A DNA stretch of 64,000 nt from Histoplasma ohiense (lineage: Eukaryota > Ascomycota > Eurotiomycetes > Onygenales > Ajellomycetaceae): NCBI GenBank assembly GCA_017607445.1, contig JAEVHH010000006.1:2170001-2234000 (forward strand), given 5' to 3'. Positions 1 through 9,052 of this stretch are shown piece after piece. Positions within the stretch are counted from its first letter, which is position 1, and the number at the start of each line of letters is the position of its first letter. Both the position numbers and the translations under genes were made by a program. The notes below the pieces were generated by a model that was not told where the DNA came from, ran no database searches, and saw nothing but the letters and a program-made list of their open reading frames with translations.

Positions 1-95
1 GGTGACCGTGCTGTGGATATGGTAGGCGTGGCTCTGAAGCCCCATCGTACTCTCGAGGAGTCAACTTCTGAGAGCCATTTGAAAACGTAACTGTC

Positions 96-962
96 CTAGG
101 ACCACAATTCTAGGCGAAGCATTTGCAGCCAGGACACTTCAGCTATAAACGGATCTAGCATTTTCTCAATCCAGAGGCCCCAGTCATCGTCCCAACGTAA
201 TGCACAAACAGCTAGACAGTACTCCCAGTAACTTGGATACCAACCAGACTTCTCCCAGTCAAGAATGACAATCTCCAAGGCCCGATTACTGGCAGTTGTC
301 CGCCGGGGGTCGCTCCGAATCATAATATTTTTGCGTTGACAGTCACCATGAGTAAACATCGGCTTATGGCCACAGAAAATGTGTGGCAGACATTGGCGGT
401 AAAAATCTGCCCTGTAACGAGGCCGGCTGTCATAAGTGTATTTCCTCGCCATCGCTTCGTTGAGCGCGGCTTCGGTGGTGAACGGACCGTTGATTGTAAC
501 TTCTTCGTGCCGCGTCCAAAATATCTCATCAAGAAAGCATCGTTTGCCTATGCTGCCATAGTAACCTGGTGATGGCAACTGGCGTAACTCCTTGTAGTAA
601 CCGCGCAGTTTTGCAACAATAGATTCCTTCTCTGCACACGTCAAACTCGCCCACAATTTTGCGAGTGTCTCACCAGCAATATGCTCCATGACAATGTAGT
701 TTTTACATGTTTGTGGGTTTGAATAGAGAGCATAAACTCGAGGCACAGGGACCTTTGTCATTTCCCGAACAAACAGCATGTTCTCTCCTTCAACAAGGTT
801 GACACCCTTCCCGAACTTCACCACATAATGACATCCGACCTGGACAACCCGTCGCCCTCCATACTCCGGAGATATATTCGGTGCGTTCTCAATTTCAGCT
901 TCTGTCGGGAGAGGGAAAGGGACGTCTGTTGCATAGTATGGTAATCTGACTGAACTGTCCAT
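96..962 (-). CDS. APH-family (aminoglycoside phosphotransferase-like) kinase fold protein
   Basis: The 288-residue single-exon frame has the layout of fungal APH/choline-kinase-like proteins. Visible marks are the probable ATP-binding lysine in VVKF (K49), a glutamate at about 60, the hinge-like MEHIAGETL (92-100), the catalytic loop HGDCQRKNIMI with H205, D207 and N212, and the metal-binding aspartate D235 in VILDWEKSGWYP. Length fits the family (about 280-320). The ATG at 960-962 sits just before the first conserved segment, and nothing suggests an upstream exon. The substrate cannot be told from sequence: fungal members are numerous and mostly uncharacterised, so drug resistance should not be assumed. 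It is the outermost intact gene on the left and shows none of the TGA-type decay seen after 6.5 kb. Confidence 0.9.
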   Translation of the reverse strand: MDSSVRLPYYATDVPFPLPTEAEIENAPNISPEYGGRRVVQVGCHYVVKFGKGVNLVEGENMLFVREMTKVPVPRVYALYSNPQTCKNYIVMEHIAGETLAKLWASLTCAEKESIVAKLRGYYKELRQLPSPGYYGSIGKRCFLDEIFWTRHEEVTINGPFTTEAALNEAMARKYTYDSRPRYRADFYRQCLPHIFCGHKPMFTHGDCQRKNIMIRSDPRRTTASNRALEIVILDWEKSGWYPSYWEYCLAVCALRWDDDWGLWIEKMLDPFIAEVSWLQMLRLELWS

Positions 963-1327
963 GGTTATTGGATGGTGACGAGAAGAGGAATGGAATGGTG
1001 TAGATTTAATTGTTGGGTAAGAATTTCTCAGGCGGTCGCGGCTTGGGTTTAGGAGCTAAATTAGCAATGGTAAGGATTTATACCCGCTCGAGCCCTCCCT
1101 TACGGTAATTATTGATGTTGGTTGGGCTGTGTGTGCCCACAATAAAAAGCGTCAACCACCGCACCTTTTGGGAGTGGGAAGATCATCCACTGCTTCTTTC
1201 CAAAATATTACTACACGCTCCCTCAAAAAGTTTGAATCTGATTCCGATTTGGATACCACGTTGGTGAAACTACAGAAATAACTTCGCAAGGTGCAAGAGC
1301 GCGACAAATAGGTCAAAAAAGAGAGAA
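963..1327. other. intergenic stretch with a faint coding-like remnant
   Basis: No intact gene is seen. From about 1219 to 1392 one plus-strand frame reads like charged protein (SLKKFESDSDLDTTLVKLQK, then stop, then LRKVQERDK) and is broken by two in-frame stops. It may be a decayed exon of the following gene or chance. The stretch also holds the 5' flank of the minus-strand APH gene. Confidence 0.3.
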
Positions 1328-1768
1328 GTGATTATCCCATTCCTACAATTCCTCGGTTCTTTACTGACAGGACAGGGAAATCACCCCACGAAATGTCTTT
1401 CGAGGTTCTATCGGGTTGCCTACGCTGGTTTGCCACGTGACCACCACGCTATTTTCGTGGTAACAGATGACGATCAATCTGGCCATCTCTTCCAAGTAAC
1501 GGGCAATATTCAAAATGGAATGACTTTCGAGGATAAACCCGGCAAGAAGCCTGAGGAGTCTGCGAGTTTTCAAAGCAAGGTTTTTGTTGGAAAGGTGTCG
1601 GCAGCAAATTTCTCTCGTGTTAAGGCGATCTGTGAGGCAATTCCTGTACCAAAAAAGCAGTTCGAGGGTCCTCGGCGGCTCTATCCTGAAGAGCCGATCA
1701 AGCGCTGCCAGGAATGGACGACAGAAGCCCTTGAGGCCTTAGTTAATGAGCACGTCATCGAGAGTTAA
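1328..1768 (+). CDS. unrecognised small fungal protein, 5' end uncertain
   Basis: The frame stays open for 146 codons and ends at TAA after the residues HVIES. It looks like real protein: a segment with YAGLPRDHHAIFVVTDD, then GHLFQVTGNIQNGMTFED, and a C-terminal CQEWTTEALEALV. The frame opens with GTG at 1328, not ATG, and its first ATG codes the Met of NGMTF well inside the conserved-looking part. So the first exon is missing, lies upstream across an unseen intron, or the gene is decaying. An out-of-frame ATG at 1393 leads to a stop after 15 codons. I recall similar fungal hypothetical proteins but cannot name a family or function. Confidence 0.5.
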   Translation: MIIPFLQFLGSLLTGQGNHPTKCLSRFYRVAYAGLPRDHHAIFVVTDDDQSGHLFQVTGNIQNGMTFEDKPGKKPEESASFQSKVFVGKVSAANFSRVKAICEAIPVPKKQFEGPRRLYPEEPIKRCQEWTTEALEALVNEHVIES

Positions 1769-2168
1769 TGATATTGGTTGTTCAGGTGAATCGTCCAAGA
1801 ATCGAGGTCAGGCGATTTACCCTTGGTCTGCGGGACGAGGTGTGAGATGGGAGGCGGAGGCAGATGGAGCTCGTGGGCCGGAATCAAATATGCTAAGCAA
1901 GCAAAGATCAAACAAAGGGATCCAAAGCAAACGAGAAGATAATCAAGACAGGCAAAGTACGGAACAAATCAGAACCGAATTTGATATTGGCATGTTACAC
2001 AGACAAAGATTCTAACCAATTGATTTTACAATTCTTAATAGATGGCCATGTAAAGTTTCATCAGAAATAAAGACAATAGTATTTCAGTCAGATATAAGTT
2101 ATAATTCAATAATCATTATTACCTTTCCGTGAGTGTACTCATCATAAGCACTTTCATGATATTCAACT

Positions 2169-2987
2169 TTAGATATAGAACATCGTATCCTTCAGCTTTA
2201 GGTGAATCTGCACATCAGCACTAGGCTGCAGGGCTCCTTCAGCCGCCGACGTTTCAGTCACGGACAGGGCGGCACTCGGTGATGGCGTGTCGAACAAACT
2301 CGCCAAGTAGCATCGCGCGCGCTCACACGCGAGATCAGCGTAGTATGCGGGGGGGCATAGACTAACAGCCTTGGTCGCGCGGCCGAACAAGTAGCACATG
2401 TTATGCGTGAGATCTTCAACGATATCGGCGATGTTCTGGAAAGGGGACGGAATCAACTTTGCATAGATTTGCCGGAAAATCTCATCATGCACGATGTAAT
2501 AGTGACATGGGCGGGCGGTCCCATGAAGTGCGGCGTGTGCCTGCAAGAAGAAATCCCAGCTCCGCGCTTCAGTCACCCCGCGGTCGACAACGGTGCCGGG
2601 TTTAGTATTGCCAGATCTATCGCAGTCTTGCTCGGTAGTGGGGTAGAATCTCGTTTTGTGCCGTTTGCCGCAGATTATGATGGTGAAGCGTGGAAGTCCT
2701 CTTTTGGTGTCGGCTGTTGGGTACACTTGTTCGCATGCGCGGCGGAGTTGCGGAAGCTCTTGCGAGAGGACCATGTCGTACTGGCCTTCAGAGACTCCGT
2801 CGCGGTAGATGAGAATATTTTCGGGGAGAGCGGTGTGTTTGCCTTTGGTTTTCCAGAGGCTAAGGCGAGACTCTTGAGATATCAGCCGGTAGCGCACTGC
2901 AGCGCTTTCTGTTATTGTTCCCCACTCAATATCTCTGTGTTTTTTATACTGAGGAGTAAAAGCACAGAAGTATTCTGAGTACAGCAT
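2169..2987 (-). pseudogene. Argonaute (QDE-2-like) C-terminal PIWI fragment
   Basis: The 272-residue frame matches the last part of a eukaryotic Argonaute: PENILIYRDGVSEGQY (55-70) with the second catalytic aspartate D63, then PRFTIIICGKRHKTRFYP (99-116), GTVVDRGVTEARSWDFFLQ (131-149), CHYYIVHDEIF (161-171), PPAYYADLACERARCYL (212-228) with D218 at the fourth tetrad position, and the authentic terminus LKDTMFYI. Full Argonautes are about 900-1000 residues. The N, PAZ and MID domains and the first half of PIWI, with the first catalytic aspartate and the glutamate, are absent, and no trace lies to the right (2988-3558). Residues 1-40 do not resemble Argonaute. I read it as a truncated gene copy that cannot slice. 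No stop or TGA decay is present in the kept part, so truncation may be recent or a short product may be made. Confidence 0.85.
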
Positions 2988-3558
2988 TGAAATGAGATGA
3001 TTACTCTGTCAGTAAGAATAGAGGGTGGTGAAAGTTAGAACTGAAGGGCAGGGTCATCATTCAAAAATTTATAGAATTTGTCGAGAGGAAAACATATTCA
3101 TTTGGGCCGTGGGTCCTTGGTCGCCTTTGGGCCTACCAGGTCCATGGACCGCGATCCATGGACCCGTCAGGCCTATTGGCTCCTGCCTCCAGCATGGCAA
3201 CCTAGGTGGATGTCCTTAAGCACTGGCCATAGTACCCCTTCCCTTGGTCATTGTGCTAGTGACCACATGATGTACGGAGTAGTCCCTGGCCTTTTGTCAA
3301 CCTTCTTCTGCCCCTGTGCCTCTGGCCTTATTGGACCTTCGGCCCTCAGGTTTGTACCCTAGCCGGCCCTCTGTCAACTGGATTAATCTCCATTCTGGGC
3401 ACGTAGGGCTGGACCTTGGTCAACGCAAGCTTCTGTATTTATGATTCATCACTCCAATCTAGTGGCATCTAAGGGAGTTCTAGCTCTCGGATGTCTCAAT
3501 CCAATTCCGAAGCATACGGATCTTCCACCTATATATATCCTTCCAGAATTTGCCTGAC
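2988..3558. other. intergenic region, no gene recognised
   Basis: This GC-richer stretch between the Argonaute fragment and the dynamin gene contains short open frames of low-complexity GGTCC/GGCC-rich sequence that do not look like protein. It probably holds the dynamin promoter. A perfect inverted repeat lies at 3139-3164 (separate entry). Confidence 0.5.
3139..3164. repeat. perfect 10-bp inverted repeat
   Basis: GGTCCATGGA and its exact reverse complement TCCATGGACC are separated by 6 bases (CCGCGA). It lies about 400 bp upstream of the dynamin start. It could be a dyad protein-binding site or a chance palindrome; nothing else supports a function. Confidence 0.5.
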
Positions 3559-5929
3559 ATGATAAATTCTCTAAGTGTATCAATACTAAAGTCCAACAGC
3601 ATGAACCTTAAAGGTACCACCACCGACGGCAGGATGGACACACTGGGTGCTGACCAGCTCAATACGCTCCAATCGATCACAGTCAGTCGGAGACTCAACC
3701 AAATCGACAGGATCCGAGCGAAAGGGATCGGCGATCACATTTCCTTGCCGCAGCTTGTCGTCTGCGGAGCGCAATCTGCAGGGAAGAGCTCAGTTTTGGA
3801 GGGCATAACAGGGCTCCCTTTCCCTCGTCAGGATGGGGTTTGCACCAAGTTCGCAACCGAGATTATCCTCCGTCATACACAAAACGAAATCTCCATCACA
3901 GCGTCTATCATCCCTCACAACGGCCGAACTGCAGCGACCGCAGATGAGCTTCGAAACTATCGACGTCGGCTTAGCGGATATGATGAGTTACCAGAGACCA
4001 TAAACGACGCAGCCTGCTGTATGGGCATTCGAGGATTTGTCGGCAGCGGCGACAGCGCGCCCGCATTCTCCGCCGATGTCCTGCGGATCGAAGTCGTCGG
4101 AGATGTTGGTCTCCATCTAACCGTTGTCGACCTTCCAGGGCTGGTATCCGTGGAGAATGAGGAGCACGATGCTCATGATATCAAGTTAGTTGAAGACCTC
4201 GTAGATTCGTATCTTCAGAGCTCACGGACGATCATCCTTGCCGTGGTACAGGCAACGAACGACATCGCCACGCAACCGATCATCCAGCGCGCTCGCCACT
4301 TTGACAGAGCTGGCGAGAGAACCGTTGGCATCATCACCAAGCCTGATCTCATCAACAAGGGTACCGAAGGGCGCATTGCCCTGCTCACAAACAACCTTGA
4401 TTCAACAAGACTGAAACACGGATTCTTTCTTCTCAAGAATCCTTCACCACAGCAGCTGGAAGAAGGGATCAGCCTATCCGAGAGGAAAAGACAAGAGGCA
4501 GACTTCTTTCGATCTCCGCCGTGGAGAGAGCACGGGATCGACCTGTCGAGAGTCGGTGTCGATAGGTTACAGCCTTTCCTCCAGAGCCTCCTGGGAGACC
4601 ACATCGAAAGAGAGCTCCCTAAGGTGTGCGCGGAGGTCCGCCTTCTCCTTGACAAAACCAAGGTCCAACTCCAAGATCTTGGGCAGGAGAGATCGACGGT
4701 CAGCGAACAGCGTTTTTTCCTAAGTAAGCTGAGTATGGATTTTGTTGGTCTCATCCAAGCAGCGCTGGATGGAACATACCAACACATAGCGTCCGATTTC
4801 TTCGGATATGACGAGAACGGAATTTCCCGCAACCGGCTTCGCGGTCAGATCCATACACTTAACAGTCTATTTGCGGATTACATGAGAGACAAGTCCCAGA
4901 AGCGAAAGATGGGAAGAGTTCCCATCGACGACCTTTTCGAGAGCTCTGCCAACTCTGAGGAGGATAGGGCGAAGGAGGATAAATACGATCATAGCGCCGA
5001 CGCCGACGAGCCATTCTATATGAATGAAACCGAATTTGACCTCTGGATAAAGAAGGTATGCATGGCGTCCCTCTCTTCCCTTTCCCTCCAGTCTGGGTAG
5101 AGCCAGCTTCGGTACTAACCACTCCCGTTGAAGATCTACAGGAATACTCGGGGATTGGAGTTACCAGGCAACTACAACAACGCATTTCTTACGGAACTCT
5201 TCCATGAGCAATCCAGCCGGTGGCCGGCTATAGCAAAGCGACACATACATCGCGTCCACGAGGAGACATCCACATTTGTTACTCGGGCGCTGGCACATGT
5301 GGTCAGAGAAGAGCACATCCGTCGGGATATACACAAGATCCTCGACCGCTCCCTTCAAAGCAATCTCGACACCGCGCTGGACGAGTTGCGAAATCTCTGT
5401 GACGACGAGCGCGCTCAGCTAATCACGTATAACCACTATTACACGGACAACATCCAGAAAGCCCGTCACGATAGAGCGAACACCATCTTAGAGCATGCCC
5501 TTCAAAGCGTGTCGGATGATTGGGGCAAGATCCACGTCAGCAACACGCCTCATGATTTGGCGAAGCTTCTAGGCTCCTTGCAGAATCATGTTGTCGTGAA
5601 TATGGAGCAACAAGCCTGTGAAGAAGCCAAGGCCGGACTAGCTGCTTATTACAAGGTCAGAGCTTAGAAGTCAACACTTCCCACACCAGCACTAAAAGTT
5701 GTTCTAGGTTGATATGAAGACATTTGTAGACAATGTCTGCCGCCAGGTTGTAGAACGTCATATCGTACGCAACCTCCGCCACCTCTTCACGCCCACAGAT
5801 GTTCTAGCATTCTCAGATGAGGAGGTCGAACTCATCGCGTCAGAGCCAAACAGTAGACAGGACAGGCGAAAAGAGTTGAAGATCCTTGAAAAACATTTAG
5901 AGGAAAGCTTCTTTGAACTTCGCAGTTAG
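3559..5929 (+). CDS. dynamin-like large GTPase (three exons)
   Basis: Exons 3559-5055, 5134-5655 and 5708-5929 join in phase 0 to about 746 residues. The GTPase domain has the P-loop GAQSAGKS (70-77), the G2 region PRQDGVCTKFATE, DLPG (191-194) and TKPD (260-263). A middle helical region follows, and the last exon (VDMKTFVDNVCRQVVERH...) is a GTPase effector domain ending in a stop at 5929. No transmembrane segment or PH domain is visible, so it resembles the soluble Vps1/Mx-like fungal dynamins, which act in membrane fission or organelle division. The first ATG in frame is 3559; the ATG at 3601 is an alternative start. The frame opens further upstream only at a TTG. Both introns have GT..AG ends and the gene is free of RIP-like decay. 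It is the last intact gene before the transposon nest. Confidence 0.93.
5056..5133 (+). other. intron 1 of the dynamin-like gene
   Basis: 78 bp, donor GTATGC, a perfect TACTAAC branch site at 5113-5119 and acceptor GAAG. Exon 1 ends on a complete codon, and the downstream frame continues the dynamin stalk. Confidence 0.9.
5656..5707 (+). other. intron 2 of the dynamin-like gene
   Basis: 52 bp, donor GTCAGA (weaker than consensus), a CACTAAA-like branch site and acceptor CTAG before the codons for VDMKTF. Reading through would stop after three codons. Confidence 0.8.
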
Positions 5930-6188
5930 GATTGCAGAGCTCCAGGTCAATGAAAGTTAAACTGTGCAGGTTTTCCAAGTCTGCCTCCCTCTAGTTCTGT
6001 CGGCGGAGTAAGAGCCTCACAAAGTCTAAATATAGCATGGGAATAGCTTATTGAATAAAGATTCAACTAATATTTTTTTCTTCTGTCTAGACAAGCTTCC
6101 TTGATCCAGATTGCGCGTGCTTTGGAAGGACGAGTGAACAGTGCCTGATTCATCTTACTTGTTTTTTGTTGCTTGTGTTCTCACGCAT
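5930..6188. other. dynamin 3' flank, no feature
   Basis: No gene or repeat is recognised. The sequence is of ordinary composition and probably contains the 3' UTR of the dynamin-like gene. Confidence 0.5.
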
Positions 6189-6492
6189 TGTAATTCAAGT
6201 TGAGATTTTGAGTTCTTCGGTAATGGAGTATACTTTTGATTCCATATAGCATCTTTCCCGTAGTTAATGGCGAAGAGAGTCGTGGGAATGGCTGGGCACC
6301 TTTCTTGCAAACCCATGTTATTGTCGTCGCAGCCGAAGGCCGTGCTAGCGTTGGTTGTCTATGAGTCATCAATGACTAACACTAGGGCATAACTTGTGGG
6401 ATGGTTAATTCTTCTCATTGTGCGATCGCTAGCTAACTATATAGGGGTAATCACGTGCGGTGGAGGGCCGCCTGGGCAACTAGTGCCCAACA
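6189..6492 (-). repeat. probable 3' LTR of copia element E
   Basis: On the minus strand the block begins TGTTGGGCACTAG, a start typical of Ty1/copia LTRs. It lies directly after a purine-rich tract (CTGGGGGGG) and downstream of the copia RNase H end. A TATATAG box lies inside. The outer end is placed at a minus-strand TTACA (6189) by the TG..CA rule, but no matching 5' LTR exists in the window and no TSD can be checked. It keeps CpG and CpC sites, unlike the internal region. Confidence 0.5.
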
Positions 6493-6589
6493 CCCCCCCA
6501 GGCATCAACATGTGTGATGTGTTTCTACAAATCTTCCATGCTAGCTATCTCAACTTGAATCATCCCAAAATCATGCTACATACAGAAAT

Positions 6590-6851
6590 TTAATCATTCT
6601 CACTGTTATCAGTGAAAAGTTCTAGTAAATCAATGAAATGTCTAAATATCACTGTGCTCAGAGATTTGGTTAATCCATCTGCTATCATATTCTCAGTGGA
6701 AATATGTTTAATAGAAATAATATCTTTGTTCAATTGTATGTGAGAATAGTGAAAGTGAGTGTTAATATACTTGCTGTGTACTGTAATTATAGCAATAATA
6801 GCTAGATTGATTGAATCTTTATTATCTGCTCTAATAGATAAAAAGTTCTTT
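6590..6851 (-). pseudogene. copia element E: RNase H C-terminus
   Basis: The minus strand reads as the end of a Ty1/copia RNase H: RADNKDSINLA, then SKYINTHFHYSHIQLNKDII, then STENMIADGLTKSL, closing with a stop at 6590-6592. The order N-S, HSKHI-like and M-ADGLTK is diagnostic for copia. It joins in frame with 21,022 onwards once the solo LTR and everything nested in it are removed. Related to, but not continuous with, the relics at 21,022-21,811 and 24,100-25,067. Confidence 0.85.
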
Positions 6852-7018
6852 TGTAATGCACTCGTTTATTATTTCCTTATTATCTTCGCTTATTCTTACC
6901 TCTTTCCATTATACTCTCGCTACTGCTATTTCTATATGTATATATATATCAATGTATGTATTTCGCACATCTTCTTTCTCTTTCTTTTCTTTCTTAGCAA
7001 TTAGCTACACTATGTTAC

Positions 7019-7552
7019 TGTGACGGGTTAGCACCCATTAGTAATTAACTTACACAACCAACTCCCCTTCTGCACCTGCTTGTTCCTGGCTGTTGTGATC
7101 TTGCATAACCCTCAATGTTCTTCTGCTCTGTGCTCTGCACTTGTATAGTTTCTAATGATTCTTCTGTGTAGCTCTTAATGTTCTTCCACTCTGTGCTCTG
7201 TGTTTGTATAGTTTCTAATGATTCTTCTGTATAGTTTCTAATGTTCTCTTACTCTGTGTTCTGTGCTTGTGTAGTCTCTAATGATTCTTCTGTATAGCTC
7301 TCAATGATTTCCTCACTTCATGCTCTGCATTTGTGTAGTTTCTAATAATTCTTATATGTATCTCTTAATGTTCTTCTGCTCTGTGCTTCACTGTGGAGCA
7401 GCTTCTGATATTCTTTCACTTCAAACTTTTCTCTATAAGAATCTCTTTCATATGATCTTTTCTTCTGATTTCTTTTCTCTTTCTTTTCTTAATCAATTCA
7501 TAATCTGTAATTAGAATAGTATCAAATTGTTAATCAAAGTATATCTGTTACA
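7019..7552 (+). repeat. 5' LTR of B1 (534 bp)
   Basis: Starts TGTGACGGGTTAGC and ends ATCTGTTACA. It contains about four imperfect tandem units of 63-64 bp (roughly 7111-7365), each with a TTGTATAGTTTCTAATGATT-like core. The same length as the 3' LTR. Confidence 0.93.
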
Positions 7553-7928
7553 TTACAAATTGATTTTTCTGTATTTAAGATCTGAGTGTCTTGTTATTAG
7601 TTCTTACACTCAAATGTGTCATTATCAGTTCTTACACTCAAGTGTATTGTTTACAGATCTGAGTGTCTAGTCATTACAAGAGATTTCTTATGAATCTGAA
7701 TGTTTTTATTATTAGTTATATAGACTGTTGTGTCTAAGCATCTGAGACACAATCAACTATATTCTACAAGACTCAAGTGTCTACAAACTGTAACACTGTG
7801 AATAGTGTTCATGAAGAAGCTTGATAAAGTTTAGTATTACAACACTGCAAATAGTGTCTGTGAGAGAATCAAGTGTCTACAAGTATTTCTTTTTCTTTTT
7901 TTATTATTACATATTCTTAGATATCAAA

Positions 7929-9052
7929 ATGAACTATAAACAATTCTACAAACATTCATCACACTCAAATATGATGGACAATAACTTAGATCTATGAAGC
8001 ATTCTTCAGCAGCAGACACTACAGATGATTGAATTGCAACAATGATTTACTGAGATGAGTACTTCTGCATTCACTGTTTCTTCTACATCTGTATTTTATG
8101 AGAAGTCTTCAAGAGAGAAGCTCTTAATTCTTGATAAATACAAGAGAAATCTAGCACTCTATCTCATGTGAAAGTCAAAAGCAAACATCAAATTGAACAT
8201 TGATGAATGAGCAATAGACTTGCTATTCAATCAAGTGTGATATATTCATAGCAGATTGAATGATGATATGTTAGCAAAATTTCAATTCTGAATGAGTCAT
8301 TATCAGAATCATCAGTGTATATCAGAGCTAGTCTTCTGACAACTCAACTCTCTCTTTCTCAATTCTATACTTCAAGTCAAGATATTAGACTGACTTAATC
8401 AAACTCATCAGATGAATATTGTATTGACAATTTATCTTTCTAAATTCAATCACAAGCTTCTAGAAGCAGATGAGCAAGACTGAGATGACATCATCAAAAT
8501 CAATATATTGTTCAAGAACTTGAACTTTCAATTACATAATCAAAGTATAGAGTATCTGAAGTTTTCAATATACAGTGAATTCTGCACTGATCTTCATCTG
8601 TTGAACAATGATCTGTCTCAGTTCCACACACTTCAAAATTGCAGAGAATTTCACTGAATAAATACATACACTCTGAACCACTCTGCAGCATCTTTCATCT
8701 TCAAATCAGAATAAATGAACTGAGTCTCATATGTAAATGCAAGTTATCTGAGAGTCTTCAACATCTCAGAGAAGAACATCACTGACTGAATTGTCAGAGA
8801 AGTCTGTATACACTGTGACAAATCAGAGCACTTCACAAATCAATGTCTGAATGTGATTGCTCTGAGTAAACCCCTCACATGTGTAAACACTGTGTTGTCT
8901 GTGGATAGACAAGAACAGAGAAAAGATGAGCTCTTGCTCTAAAATATGAATGAGAGCTCAAGAAGCAGAAAGCTAGCTGAAGATTCAAGCAGAAGATACA
9001 AATAGATACAATCATAATCTCTATCATTGTAAATAATCTAATCAATATACAA
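7929..9052 (+). pseudogene. B1 gag relic
   Basis: Starts at an ATG (MNYKQFYKHSS) and reads in one frame to a CCHC zinc knuckle CIHCDKSEHFTNQC near 8805-8850, the nucleic-acid-binding part of capsid-type proteins. Many in-frame TGA codons stand where the B2 copy still has TGG, for example at 8390 and 8480. Very little else is wrong with the frame, so decay is by substitution only. Confidence 0.8.

Noticed and set aside
2403..2978. 191-codon plus-strand frame opposite the Argonaute fragment
   Set aside because: Shadow frame; the minus strand carries unmistakable PIWI motifs.
4215..4832. 205-codon minus-strand frame opposite the dynamin gene
   Set aside because: Shadow of the dynamin coding strand; Arg/Ser-rich composition and no motif.
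6759..7004. 81-codon frame ending in FFLFLFFLSN, membrane-like
   Set aside because: It spans copia RNase H (antisense) and the solo LTR; the hydrophobic look comes from T-rich LTR sequence. The same frames recur at the F LTRs.
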